Shown here piece by piece: positions 46,358 through 55,439 of a stretch of 64,000 bases of DNA (position 1 is its first letter; every line of letters begins with the position of its first letter). The stretch lies in NCBI RefSeq assembly GCF_012844305.1, contig NZ_JABANE010000051.1:1-64000 (forward strand), in the 5' to 3' direction. Source of the DNA: Flammeovirga aprica JL-4 (GTDB lineage Bacteria > Bacteroidota > Bacteroidia > Cytophagales > Flammeovirgaceae). Position numbers and translations under genes: made by a program. A model generated the notes under the pieces. That model was not told the origin of the DNA and did not search any database. It worked only from the letters and a program-made list of their open reading frames with translations.

Positions 46358-47648
46358 ACGTATTAATCATATCATTCTTACTTGCCTCTCAATTTTTGCG
46401 TTCACTACAACAGCTTTAGCGCAAATAGGCAATTCTCCTTTTACAGCATTAGGAGTTGGAAACCCTGTAGACGCAGCCTCTGTCCGAAATAAAGGTATGG
46501 GCTATACAGGTGTAGGTTTAGCGAGTTATGGGCACTCCAATTTGCTCAACCCTGCGACGTTAACTTATAACAACTTAACACTCTTTGAAATCGGTATGTT
46601 TACCGAGCAAAGAACGTTAACAGCAGAAAATCAAACACAGGCCGATTATGGAGGAGGTTTAAGTTACATGACTTTTGCATTCCCAATCAGCCAAAGATGG
46701 ACAATGAGTGTAGGTTTTAAGCCGTATACGGTAGTGGGATATAAATTCTCTCAAGCTGACACTTTAAGTATTCCAGTCAATGGACAAATGACTCCAGCAA
46801 AATACTACGGTATTGAAAACGAAGGTAGAGGCGGTGTGAACCAAGTTTACTTCTCAAACGCTTTCCGTGTTGCTAAAGGGCTTTCAATTGGCCTTGAACT
46901 AGGGTACAACATTGGCATTATTGAAAGAAATACAAAAACTGAACTTCTAGATGGTTCAAGTGACTTTATCTCTGCAAGAGGTATCCGTCTGAACTATAGA
47001 GGTTTGGTTTATAAGCCAGGGGTTTACTACTCTCACCATTTTGGTGCTAAAGAAAAAGGGTCTAGATTAAACTTCGGTGCTACATATACTTTTGAACAGC
47101 AAATCAACGTAAAACGTCTAGAAGATATTCAAACACGTTCTACTACTGATTTAATTTTGAACAGAGATACTATTATTGTTGATCAATCACAAAAAGCAAC
47201 AATGCCTGAAGAGTTTGCAGTCGGGTTGAGTTATGAGTTGGTTGGAAAATTAGCAGTAGCAGTAGATTTCAAACAACAAAACTGGTCAAAGTTCGTTGAT
47301 TATGATGGGAAATCTCAAATGACAGATGCTTACAACATCGGTGTAGGTGTTGAGTATACTTCCAATTATTTATCAACAAGATATGTCGATAGGATCACAT
47401 ACAGAGGTGGTTTCTCTTACGGAATCTCCCCTTATGAACCCTATGGACCTGGAAAAAAGATTAAAGAGTATTTAGTGACGGCTGGTATTGAATTCCCTAT
47501 GGGCTTCTCATCCCTATCTGTCTCTGGACAATATGGATGGAAAGAATCAGAGATTCAAAACAGCAATACTTTCGATGATCGTCACTATCAATTAAATATA
47601 GGTGTAACAATCAACGATCGCTGGTTTGTAAGGCGAAAAATCAACTAA
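46350..47648 (+). CDS. Outer-membrane beta-barrel protein (FadL/PorV-like shape)
   Basis: The 432-residue product has a signal peptide ending TALAQ, then IGNSPFTALGVGNPVDAASVRNKGMGYTG, a segment often seen at the start of Bacteroidota barrel proteins of the FadL/PorV type. Many alternating aromatic strands follow (FKPYTVVGYKF, VYFSNAFRVAKGLSIGLELGY), and the C-terminus ends in strand-like RWFVRRKIN. It overlaps coaX by 8 bases and is followed after 18 bases by the repeat protein gene; a similar grouping is common in this phylum. Whether it serves lipid transport, the T9SS or something else is not shown. Confidence 0.82.
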   Translation: MYRRINHIILTCLSIFAFTTTALAQIGNSPFTALGVGNPVDAASVRNKGMGYTGVGLASYGHSNLLNPATLTYNNLTLFEIGMFTEQRTLTAENQTQADYGGGLSYMTFAFPISQRWTMSVGFKPYTVVGYKFSQADTLSIPVNGQMTPAKYYGIENEGRGGVNQVYFSNAFRVAKGLSIGLELGYNIGIIERNTKTELLDGSSDFISARGIRLNYRGLVYKPGVYYSHHFGAKEKGSRLNFGATYTFEQQINVKRLEDIQTRSTTDLILNRDTIIVDQSQKATMPEEFAVGLSYELVGKLAVAVDFKQQNWSKFVDYDGKSQMTDAYNIGVGVEYTSNYLSTRYVDRITYRGGFSYGISPYEPYGPGKKIKEYLVTAGIEFPMGFSSLSVSGQYGWKESEIQNSNTFDDRHYQLNIGVTINDRWFVRRKIN

Positions 47649-47666
47649 TCAATCGGATTTTCAAAC

Positions 47667-49325
47667 ATGAATAAGTTAGCAACCTTTCTATTAGGACTAA
47701 TGTTTGTAGCAGGAATTGCTCAAGCACAAGAAGAAGGAACAGAGGCCGAAAAGGACAATGGTTTAACAGAACAAAATGCTGCTGATGGTAGCGTGAAAAA
47801 AGGATGTGATGCGAGAGGGTATTGCTGGGGTGAAAATGTAGAAGAGACTAAGTCGAAATACACTTTCTTCTCTGATAATATGAAAGCAAAGAACTACGGA
47901 CAAGAAACACTTGACGCTTTCAATTATTTATATACTAATGCTCCGTATATCCATAAAAATTTATATATCTACGGTTTAAAGCTTTTCAAAGCGAAACTTT
48001 CTGAGGAAACAAAGAAAAAAGACACTGCAGATAAAAACCTTATCACAGAGTATGAAGACATGGTTCTTAAACTTTATGATGAGAGAGGTAAATACTTTGG
48101 TAAAGCTGACACTTGGGAATCTACAAAAGGTAAATACCTTTACAGATATGTAAAAGATCGTCCTGATTTCGACGAAAGACTTCCTGAGTACTACAACTTC
48201 TACAGAGGTATTGCTGATAGAGATGGTGAGAAAACTGATGATGCTAACATGTCTGCTTATGTTGCAATCGTAGCTAAATTACATATCTCATACAAAAAAG
48301 CAGTTCAAGGATTCAACAAAGATCCTAAAACTAAAGCACAGAAATCTGCGATCTTAACTGCAAACTCTGTAATTGAGAACAAAGACGGTAAGTACACTGA
48401 CGATCAGATCAAAGAGTACACTGCTAAAAAAGAGGCTGCTGAGAAAGAATTGGTTAACCTTGAAACAGCTTTCGAACAAAACGATGCTGAGTTCAAAAAA
48501 TATAAATCTTACAATGAAAACTGGTTAATGGACGAATATGATTTCGTTTCTGAAATTGCTGGTAAAAACATTGCTACAGCTGAAGCTGCTAAGAAAGACA
48601 AAGACGTGAAGTCTTGGACTCGTATCCAAACTATGGCTGACAAGTACATCATGGGTATGTTGGATATCGACTGTGACTTCATCAACGAGAAATTAGGTGC
48701 TAAATTCAAAGCTGATCCTTCTGACCTTGGTACTGCTAAGAAAATCTTCGGTTACTCTATCCGTAAGAAATGTACTGACGGTCCTTACTTCTTAGATGCT
48801 GCATTAGTAGTATTTGAAGCGGATCCTCAAGCTGCAATGGCAAGCGTTATCGCTGGTCAATACATCAAGAGAGACGATGTAGACAAAGCAATCGAGTGGA
48901 AAGAAAAAGCAATCGAATTATATGCTGAAGATCCTACGAAACAAGCTGAGACTTCAATTGACCTTGCTAAATTATACAACAAGAAAGGTTTAAAAACTCA
49001 AGCTCGTGCTCAAGCTTACAAAGCTATCGAGTTTGACAGCGAAATCTCTAAAGAAGCTTACACTTTCATTGGTGACCTTTACATGGGTTCTTACAAGCAG
49101 TGTTTCGAGTCTTCAAATGACAACGTTCACGAAAGAGCATGTTACTTAGCGGCATATGACATGTATGCTAAAGCTGGTGCTTCTGCTAAAATGTCTGCTG
49201 CTCAAAAGCAATTCCCTTCTAAATCTGATGTATTTACATTAGCTGCAAAAGGATATGCTGAAGGTAAGCCATTACAAATTGGATGTTGGATCGGTGGATC
49301 AACTACTTTAAGAGTTCGTCCATAG
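47667..49325 (+). CDS. Exported helical-repeat (TPR-like) protein
   Basis: The 552-residue protein has a signal peptide (about 1-20, ending AQAQ) and a Cys pair at its mature N-terminus (KGCDARGYCWGENVEE). The rest is mainly alpha-helical with TPR-like pairs near the C-terminal third (DVDKAIEWKEKAIELYAEDP, QAETSIDLAKLYNKKGLKTQ). It uses many C-ending codons for Phe, Asn, Asp and Tyr, unlike neighbours, which suggests high expression. It follows the barrel gene in the coaX operon and may act as a periplasmic partner of that barrel; this is inference. Confidence 0.8.
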   Translation: MNKLATFLLGLMFVAGIAQAQEEGTEAEKDNGLTEQNAADGSVKKGCDARGYCWGENVEETKSKYTFFSDNMKAKNYGQETLDAFNYLYTNAPYIHKNLYIYGLKLFKAKLSEETKKKDTADKNLITEYEDMVLKLYDERGKYFGKADTWESTKGKYLYRYVKDRPDFDERLPEYYNFYRGIADRDGEKTDDANMSAYVAIVAKLHISYKKAVQGFNKDPKTKAQKSAILTANSVIENKDGKYTDDQIKEYTAKKEAAEKELVNLETAFEQNDAEFKKYKSYNENWLMDEYDFVSEIAGKNIATAEAAKKDKDVKSWTRIQTMADKYIMGMLDIDCDFINEKLGAKFKADPSDLGTAKKIFGYSIRKKCTDGPYFLDAALVVFEADPQAAMASVIAGQYIKRDDVDKAIEWKEKAIELYAEDPTKQAETSIDLAKLYNKKGLKTQARAQAYKAIEFDSEISKEAYTFIGDLYMGSYKQCFESSNDNVHERACYLAAYDMYAKAGASAKMSAAQKQFPSKSDVFTLAAKGYAEGKPLQIGCWIGGSTTLRVRP

Positions 49326-49350
49326 TTTCAATAGACATTGAAAATATTCC

Positions 49351-49384
49351 AAGCCTCATACTTCTAAAGTATGAGGCTTTTTTA
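49351..49384 (+). terminator. Rho-independent terminator of the coaX operon
   Basis: AAGCCTCATACTT (49351-49363) pairs perfectly with AAGTATGAGGCTT (49367-49379), followed by a T run. Confidence 0.9.
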
Positions 49385-49453
49385 TTAAGTTCTGGGTCAG
49401 AAAAAATTGATACTTAATCTTACCTTAGAACTATCAACTAACTTATATATGAA

Positions 49454-50587
49454 ATGAAAAAATTAGTATTCACTTTATTTACCTATTTATTATTGACAAG
49501 CTGTACCCCTTCTTCTGATAAAGTAACTGTCACTTGGAATATCAAACTTAATCACCCTGTAGACAACGAAGTCTATATTGTAGGAAATCAAGACTTCTTA
49601 GGGTACTGGAACCCTAATCAGGTAAAAATGGAGAAAGTAAATGAACTGCATTGGACTTTCAGCCATGAAGTGGCACCTGAAAAACTATTAGAATTTAAGT
49701 TCACACAAGGAGACTGGAAATATCAAGCTGCTGATAAAAATGGAACAGAAAGACATAATGATGAGTTTTTAGTTCCCCAAAAAGACACAACATTTCATCT
49801 GCTTATTGAAAAATGGACGGATGGTAAGGATAACAAAACAACAGGTCAAATCACAGGAGAAGTAAAGTATCATCAAAACTTCCATATTGATGGACTTCTA
49901 GATAGAGATATTATTGTCTGGCTCCCTCCTTCTTATCATGCGGCAACCAATAAGCGCTACCCTGTGCTTTATATGCATGATGGTCAAAATATCATTGACC
50001 CTAAAACTTCTTCTTTTGGTGTAGACTGGCAAGTAGATGAAACATGTGACAGCCTGATCAAAAAAGGTATGCTTGAAGAGATCATTATCGTTGGTTCTTA
50101 TTGTACCGCTGACCGTACTGAAGACTATGGTGATACTGAAAAGGGGAAAATATACCGTAAATCTATCGCTGCGAACTTAAAAAATTTCATTGACAAGAAT
50201 TACAGAACTAAACCTGAAAAGCAAAATACGGCTGTCGCAGGTTCTTCTATGGGAGGGTTAGTCAGTTTTATGATAGCTTGGGAATATCCTGAAACATTTA
50301 AAGGTGCTATTTGTATGTCGCCAGCCTTTAAATATGAAGATTTTGATTATATCGAAAGTATCAAAAGTGATCCTAAAAAAGAACTTCTACTTTACATTGA
50401 TAATGGAGGCAAGCAAGTAGATGTAGTACTTCAAGAAGGAGTAGATAAAATGTCTTCCTCTTTGAAAACAAAAGGCTACAAAGAAGGAGAAGATCTTTTT
50501 GTAGTGATCGATAAACAAGCAAGACACTCTGAAGGAGACTGGGCTAAACGTTTTCCAAGTGCTATTCAGCTGTTTTTTAAGAAATAA
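49454..50587 (+). CDS. Lipoprotein esterase with N-terminal CBM20-like domain
   Basis: A lipobox (LLTSC, Cys17) is followed by a CBM20-like starch-binding domain at about 25-115 (VYIVGNQDFLGYWNPNQVKM) and then an esterase-D/Fes-type alpha/beta hydrolase. Catalytic features are LYMHDGQNIID, the nucleophile motif GSSMGG (around residue 265), an acid in LLLYIDNGG and a final His in QARHSEGDW. The hydrolase could act on acetylated or feruloylated sugars, or on ferric-siderophore esters; the carbohydrate-binding domain favours sugars. It likely faces the periplasm or outside. It is a single gene after the coaX-operon terminator. Confidence 0.85.
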   Translation: MKKLVFTLFTYLLLTSCTPSSDKVTVTWNIKLNHPVDNEVYIVGNQDFLGYWNPNQVKMEKVNELHWTFSHEVAPEKLLEFKFTQGDWKYQAADKNGTERHNDEFLVPQKDTTFHLLIEKWTDGKDNKTTGQITGEVKYHQNFHIDGLLDRDIIVWLPPSYHAATNKRYPVLYMHDGQNIIDPKTSSFGVDWQVDETCDSLIKKGMLEEIIIVGSYCTADRTEDYGDTEKGKIYRKSIAANLKNFIDKNYRTKPEKQNTAVAGSSMGGLVSFMIAWEYPETFKGAICMSPAFKYEDFDYIESIKSDPKKELLLYIDNGGKQVDVVLQEGVDKMSSSLKTKGYKEGEDLFVVIDKQARHSEGDWAKRFPSAIQLFFKK

Positions 50588-50624
50588 TAAGTTTCAAATC
50601 AAACAATTAACCCTTTTATTACCG

Positions 50625-50632
50625 TAATTTTG
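50625..50632 (+). promoter_or_regulatory. Candidate -7 element TAATTTTG
   Basis: It matches TAnnTTTG, 70 bases before the next ATG; the -33 region is not convincing. Confidence 0.4.
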
Positions 50633-50701
50633 TGATGAAAGGGTTATTCTATATTCCCTTTTTATTGCCTAATATTCATTACAATCAAAACATACAAGAA
50701 G

Positions 50702-51367
50702 ATGAAAAAGTATTTTCTACTACTCAGTCTTTCATTATTCTGTTTTTCTCAAAATGTATTTTCACAGCATTATCAAACTAACCAGAAATTATTAGCAGAA
50801 AAAGAAAGTCAACTCAAGCAATTACAAAAAGAGTTCAGCATTGATTCTGTTTCTTTCAAAAGCTTGATTTATGGACTAGAAAGACAGATTAAAAGTATTG
50901 AGACAGAAAAAGATTCAGTACAGTTATACCTTGCTTCGGTTAAACCTGAGAATAATGCTGTCGGCATCTTTAAAAAAGACATCAGCATTACCAACAAGAT
51001 AGATAAGAAGGATTATTATTTTGATGAAGGTGAAACTGTATTCCTAACCAATCATTCTCAGCATACATATACTTTTCTAAATGAAAAAGGACTTCAGTTT
51101 ACCATCAATAGAAAGTATATCAAACCTCAGGAAGGCAAGAAGAAAACGACCTCACTGATTGCTCAATATCAAAATAAAATGGAAGATTACGACGCACTTG
51201 TCGCTTCCCTCCCTACACAGGAGTGGTATCAATACGATATCAACAGAGTAAGAAAAGAAAGAGATAATTATCAGTCACAGTACGATGAGATGTTGCATGA
51301 AATCAAAAAATTAAAAGAAGAGATTCAACAGCTTCAGAGTATATTAAATCTGAAAACAACGATATAA
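50702..51367 (+). CDS. Exported coiled-coil protein of unknown function
   Basis: The 221-residue protein has a signal peptide (about 1-20, ending VFSQ), a first coiled coil at about 25-75 (KLLAEKESQLKQLQKEF), a compact middle beta region resembling an SH3-like domain (VGIFKKDISITNKIDKKDYY, about 85-145), and a second coiled coil at the C-terminus (LHEIKKLKEEIQQLQSIL). This coil-SH3-coil layout suggests a structural or scaffold role at the cell wall. No family is recognised. Two hairpins follow. Confidence 0.7.
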   Translation: MKKYFLLLSLSLFCFSQNVFSQHYQTNQKLLAEKESQLKQLQKEFSIDSVSFKSLIYGLERQIKSIETEKDSVQLYLASVKPENNAVGIFKKDISITNKIDKKDYYFDEGETVFLTNHSQHTYTFLNEKGLQFTINRKYIKPQEGKKKTTSLIAQYQNKMEDYDALVASLPTQEWYQYDINRVRKERDNYQSQYDEMLHEIKKLKEEIQQLQSILNLKTTI

Positions 51368-51382
51368 AAGTTTTAAAAATCG

Positions 51383-51412
51383 AGAGTATCTCTAAGAGCA
51401 TACTCTTTTTTA
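51383..51412 (+). terminator. Rho-independent terminator
   Basis: AGAGTAT (51383-51389) and ATACTCT (51400-51406) form a stem followed by TTTTTT. Confidence 0.75.
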
Positions 51413-51418
51413 TGCAAT

Positions 51419-51446
51419 AAAAGCCACCAGAATTTTGGTGGCTTTT
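51419..51446. terminator. Second, bidirectional hairpin terminator
   Basis: AAAAGCCACCA (51419-51429) pairs perfectly with TGGTGGCTTTT (51436-51446). It lies between convergent genes and has short T runs on both strands. Confidence 0.75.
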
Positions 51447-51568
51447 GAGTAAAATTAATTATTCGATTAATTGTAGGATTATAAGTAGAATGTATGAACG
51501 ATTCGTCTACATTGACGACCAAGTTTATAATTGAATTGATTAGTATGTATGTAATATTTTTGAGGTAT

Positions 51569-52192
51569 TTAAATCACTGAGAACGAATCAATATATTTCT
51601 TGTTATCTAATTCTAACTCGATTATATAAACACCTGCTGGAAAATCTTTTAGTTCATATTTTGTATATTTTTTTGCTCCTGCTAAGAACTTATCAGAATA
51701 GATGGTCTCACCATACTCATCTTTAAGTTTCAGCTTTACAAAACCTTTTATTTTTGTATTCAACATCAGATACAGATCCTCATCCTTCACAGCAACTTCA
51801 AACTTTTCCTGTTGTGAAGTAAGGGTATAATTCATCATAATGGCTGTTTTGGAAGGGGTAACAAAAAACTCACGAGTCATTACCTTATCCTCAAAACTCA
51901 TTTGAAAATAAAACTTACCTACCGGCAATGACTTTAAATTGATGTCCTCTTTCACTTTACCTGTAGAGATAATCGTTTTCTCATGATAAATATTTCCTTC
52001 TTTATCTGATATTCTAAAGTAGATCTCCTCTCCGTTTAAGTCTTCAAATATTAAACTTACAGCCTTACCATTTGAGGAAGCTTTAAAGAAATATGATATT
52101 CCATTAAATGGTAGATAAAAATCATTTGCTAAAGCTGTAATACTAGGTAATGTTACAAAGACTAATGCGCTAATAATGATAAATTTTTTCAT
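51569..52192 (-). CDS. Exported protein of unknown function, 207 residues
   Basis: The start is set at ATG 52192 (MKKFIIISALVFVTLPSITA), which gives a clean signal peptide; the extension to 52237 begins with TTG and adds polar and aromatic residues. The mature part consists of repeated beta-sandwich-like units: SNGKAVSLIFEDLNGEEIYF, VKDEDLYLMLNTKIKGFVKL, with pairs of the form LKDEYGETIYSDKF and LPVGKFYFQM / FPAGVYIIEL. The last phrase resembles the final strands of T9SS sorting domains, but the rest does not match. Probably periplasmic. Confidence 0.65.
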   Translation of the reverse strand: MKKFIIISALVFVTLPSITALANDFYLPFNGISYFFKASSNGKAVSLIFEDLNGEEIYFRISDKEGNIYHEKTIISTGKVKEDINLKSLPVGKFYFQMSFEDKVMTREFFVTPSKTAIMMNYTLTSQQEKFEVAVKDEDLYLMLNTKIKGFVKLKLKDEYGETIYSDKFLAGAKKYTKYELKDFPAGVYIIELELDNKKYIDSFSVI

Positions 52193-52667
52193 AGTGTTTA
52201 GAGTGATTAGTGGGAAATAATAGTAGAAGTTTTTCAATGAAATGAAATGTTTTTTCTTTACTGTTTAAAATTTATAATCGTAGTATGTGATTGATTATAT
52301 GACAAAGGTAGAGGTAGAGAAATAGTTATAATATGTTGATCAACACATAAAAATAATTTTTTACACCATGTTTTAAACTGCCAAAAATCAGTTAATGTAA
52401 TATAAGTATTTCAACAAAAAGCATATATCATTATTATTATCATAAAATTAAACCCAAAACACACCTAAAAATCAATTATATGCAAATCACCTTTAGAAAA
52501 TACAATTATTAAACGTACCTGATACACCCTTATATAACAGTTAATTTGTTGTTCTGGATTTTAATGGAAATAAATTTTATATTTTTTAAGATTGATTTAT
52601 TGATCACAAGGAAAAGTAAGTTGTCATTTATTCAAACTATTTAATTTCAGTCTATTTTTTTGATAAC
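52193..52667. other. Intergenic region between divergent genes
   Basis: This 475-base AT-rich region has no convincing gene. It has a minus-strand TACCTTTG (52303-52310) as a candidate -7 element for the gene on the left. The strongest -33-like TTG on that strand is about 30 bases away, too far. Confidence 0.5.
52303..52310 (-). promoter_or_regulatory. Candidate -7 element TACCTTTG
   Basis: It is a full match to TAnnTTTG on the minus strand, about 110 bases before the ATG at 52192. No -33 box at usual spacing. Confidence 0.4.
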
Positions 52668-53267
52668 ATGAAAACATTAACTATTCTCTTAATTCTATTC
52701 TCGTTTACAACTGTATCTGCCCAAGAAAAAAACTCCTTTTTAAAATCAATAAAATTTACTGCCCTAGGTATAGGTGAATTTGGTTCTCAGTGGAAACCTT
52801 TTCAAAGGGAAGAAGACAAATGGCACAACTTACCTCCAGATCAAAGAAGAGAAGAAGATCGCCCCCATGGGTTTGTATCTTATGGTTTAGACTTACAACT
52901 CAATTATATGATTGACGGCGCCTCTTTTGTGGGTTTAGGATATCAACATCAGCAGTTTGTGGACCAAGATATTATAGGCCCAATGAATACCTATTATCTA
53001 CATTTCAGAACAGGTGATGATTTTGATAGCAAATATTGTCTTTTTGTTGAATTAGACTTGGGTGGTTGTTATATGCAGAACAACATGGAAGGTATCATGT
53101 ACAGGGCAACTGTAGGTATTGATTTCAATGGCCTCAAAATTCCTCAGATTACCCCTACTGTAAATCTATATATGGGTCAAAGGGTACTGAGTAATATCTC
53201 AACAGTAAAAAATTCAGGTGGTTTTTATACAATGTTTGGGGCGAGTATTGGGATGAGAATTCATTAA
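52668..53267 (+). CDS. Exported protein, possible outer-membrane barrel
   Basis: The 199-residue protein has a signal peptide ending VSAQ, then strands with alternating hydrophobic residues (FTALGIGEFGSQWKPF, GFVSYGLDLQLNYMIDGASF, YLHFRTGD). The C-terminus ends in MFGASIGMRIH. This pattern fits a small barrel, with a charged, Arg/Glu-rich loop (REEDKWHNLPPDQRREEDRP) between strands. No named family is recognised. Confidence 0.7.
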   Translation: MKTLTILLILFSFTTVSAQEKNSFLKSIKFTALGIGEFGSQWKPFQREEDKWHNLPPDQRREEDRPHGFVSYGLDLQLNYMIDGASFVGLGYQHQQFVDQDIIGPMNTYYLHFRTGDDFDSKYCLFVELDLGGCYMQNNMEGIMYRATVGIDFNGLKIPQITPTVNLYMGQRVLSNISTVKNSGGFYTMFGASIGMRIH

Positions 53268-53270
53268 TAA

Positions 53271-53313
53271 AAGAAAAACCTCATACCCTTTCGGATATGA
53301 GGTTTAATATTTT
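53271..53313. terminator. Bidirectional hairpin between convergent genes
   Basis: AAACCTCATA (53277-53286) pairs with TATGAGGTTT (53296-53305). On the minus strand the stem is followed by TTTCTTTTATT, ending the act operon. Confidence 0.75.
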
Positions 53314-53328
53314 GAAGTTCCTCACTTT

Positions 53329-54675
53329 CTAAGTATGGTGATGAACTGATTCTTCTAACATTGGGTGGTTTTGAGGGATCAAACCGCCTTTGCTTAGACC
53401 TGTGAAATACAAGTATAAGAAGATCGATAAGAAGATCATACCAGTACCAATTTCAGTTAAACCGAATCCTCCATTTTCTTTTAATGAACCTGGAACGATC
53501 AGTAAGCAGTACTCCATGAAGTGACCGAAAATTACAACTACTGCTACAATTTTCATCATGATAGTCTTACGCTTAGCGTCACGAGTCATTAATACGAAGA
53601 ATGGGAATAAGAAGTTAGTTACTAAGATACCGAAGAATAATGGAGCGTAAGTGTCGCTCTTCAAACGGTCAATAAAGTATACTGTTTCTTCTGGAATGTT
53701 CGCATAGTAAATCAATAAGAATTGAGAGAACCATAAGTACGACCAGAAGATAGAGAAACCAAATAAGAACTTACCTAAGTCATGTAAGTGGTTCTCGTTT
53801 ACTAATTTCAAATAACCCATGTCTTGTAGGATCAATACAAACAATGACATGAATGCCACTGCAGTTACTAACCAACCTGCAAGGATGTACCACCCGAATA
53901 GAGTAGAGAACCAGTGCGTGTCGATTGACATGATCCAATCCCATGAAGTGATTGATTCAGAAATACCGAAGAAAATTAAGAAAGCTACTGAAAGTCTTTG
54001 TGCTTTTCTGAAGTATTTCGTTGTTCCTGACATATCTTGATCTTCAGCCTTAGTTACTTTGTTCAAGATGAACCCAAAGAAAGTCCAAATTGAAACGAAA
54101 AGTACCATTCTGAATAAGAAGAAAGGAACGTTTAAGAAATCTGTTTTACCTGCAATGATTGCATCATAGGTAGGTGAGTTAGGGTCAGCAATTCCATCAT
54201 GCGTCCAGTGGAAAATTGTATGAGAACCTACTAAGAAAGTAATCAATAATACAATACCACCAACTGGGATAAACTGACGGAAGTTCAACATTACTCTCAT
54301 GATTAATGTAGGCCAACCTGAGTTCGCTACATATTGAAGAGCAAAGAAGAAGAAACCTAACAGGGCTACGCCTGTGAAGAATACTCCACTCATCCAGAAA
54401 TCTACGATAATACGCTGATACCAGTGGAATTCACCGTGGTGTCCTCCGCCATGAGCGTCACCGTGAGCACCATCTGAAGCAACAGAAGCTACCTCAGTTG
54501 CATGCTGTACTGCTGCATGATGATCATCGTGACCACCACCCAACATCAAGAAGATCGCACCCAACACGAACAATACCACTCCGATACCGCCGATGAGCAA
54601 CACGTTCTTCTTCAGTTTACCATCAAAAGTAAACTGTTCTTGAACATTTTTAAGATCTACATCTACGTGTGCCAT
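53329..54675 (-). CDS. actF: Alternative complex III, membrane subunit ActF
   Basis: ActF is one of two polytopic NrfD-like quinol-oxidising-complex subunits of ACIII. The 448-residue protein has about ten membrane helices. The N-terminal stretch has a His-rich loop (GGGHDDHHAAVQHATEV and GAHGDAHGGGHHGEFHWYQR), which may bind metal or be a lineage variation. Membrane segments include conserved Trp/His phrases such as HTIFHWTHDGIADP and DWIMSIDTHWFSTLFGW, a pattern typical of ActF. It is the last gene of the operon, 38 bases after actE. Confidence 0.92.
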   Translation of the reverse strand: MAHVDVDLKNVQEQFTFDGKLKKNVLLIGGIGVVLFVLGAIFLMLGGGHDDHHAAVQHATEVASVASDGAHGDAHGGGHHGEFHWYQRIIVDFWMSGVFFTGVALLGFFFFALQYVANSGWPTLIMRVMLNFRQFIPVGGIVLLITFLVGSHTIFHWTHDGIADPNSPTYDAIIAGKTDFLNVPFFLFRMVLFVSIWTFFGFILNKVTKAEDQDMSGTTKYFRKAQRLSVAFLIFFGISESITSWDWIMSIDTHWFSTLFGWYILAGWLVTAVAFMSLFVLILQDMGYLKLVNENHLHDLGKFLFGFSIFWSYLWFSQFLLIYYANIPEETVYFIDRLKSDTYAPLFFGILVTNFLFPFFVLMTRDAKRKTIMMKIVAVVVIFGHFMEYCLLIVPGSLKENGGFGLTEIGTGMIFLSIFLYLYFTGLSKGGLIPQNHPMLEESVHHHT

Positions 54676-54679
54676 ATCT

Positions 54680-54714
54680 CTATATTTAATATAGTTAAGA
54701 TCGTTGGGACGATC
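54680..54714 (-). repeat. Two inverted repeats in the actE-actF gap
   Basis: CTATATT-T-AATATAG (54680-54694) and GATCG-TTGGGA-CGATC (54699-54714) could form short RNA hairpins between the actE stop and actF start. No T run follows, so they are not ordinary terminators. Confidence 0.5.
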
Positions 54715-55409
54715 TAGTTTCCTTGAAGTTTTCTAACATACTTAACAATAGCCCAACGCTCTTCAGGGTTCACCTGAGATTTGTGAGGCCACATATTTCC
54801 TTTACCGTGAGTGATCACGTGGAAAATATGTCCATCAGTTGCTTTCTTGATCGATCTACCTTTCAAGTTAGCTACACCACCGTATACTTTACCTACTTTA
54901 CCTTTACCGTCACCTTTTTCACCGTGACAAGGCATACAGTAAGCTGTAAATAAGTGCTCACCTTGAGCTAATACAGCAGGAGTTGCTTCTAATGGATTTT
55001 TTAAGTTAGCGGCTGCCCACTCTAATGAATCTTTTGAAACCTCCATGTAATAAAGGATTGCTTGATCCGCAGTAGGAGCTGCTTGACCAGTTACTTTTGT
55101 AAAGTTTTGACGCTTTACAGTACCAGCAACTGGATCCTTAACGTTGATTTTTCTCTTTTTACCTTCAGAGTAGTAATCATTGTAAGGTGTCGAGTTGACA
55201 AAGTCAGGGTAGTAGAATTGCTCTAATACTCCTCCAGCGATGTCATCATCTGTAAACTGTGAAAGTGGCTCGTAAGGTACTGAGTGGTACATTTGAGGTG
55301 CATATTCAAGACCAGTGAAGTTACCGTCACCTTGAATCTTACATCCTGTCATTGCCAATGCTGCTGCACCTATCGCGATTGCTTTCATTACAACTTTATT
55401 CGTTCGCAT
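54714..55409 (-). CDS. actE: Alternative complex III, monohaem cytochrome c lipoprotein ActE
   Basis: The 231-residue protein has a lipoprotein signal (MTGC, Cys23) and one haem site C158-M-P-C161-H162, with GEKGDGKGKVG after it and a likely Met ligand near KGNMWPHK. ActE accepts electrons from the pentahaem part of ActA and passes them to a soluble or oxidase-bound cytochrome. N-terminal acylation would anchor it on the periplasmic face of the inner membrane. It is 30 bases after actD. Confidence 0.93.
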   Translation of the reverse strand: MRTNKVVMKAIAIGAAALAMTGCKIQGDGNFTGLEYAPQMYHSVPYEPLSQFTDDDIAGGVLEQFYYPDFVNSTPYNDYYSEGKKRKINVKDPVAGTVKRQNFTKVTGQAAPTADQAILYYMEVSKDSLEWAAANLKNPLEATPAVLAQGEHLFTAYCMPCHGEKGDGKGKVGKVYGGVANLKGRSIKKATDGHIFHVITHGKGNMWPHKSQVNPEERWAIVKYVRKLQGN

Positions 55410-55439
55410 ATTGCGTAATGTTTTTTCGTGATAAGATCA

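Noticed and set aside
51569-52237. TTG start at 52237 for the exported protein
   Set aside because: ATG at 52192 gives a normal signal peptide, and the upstream part does not fit one.
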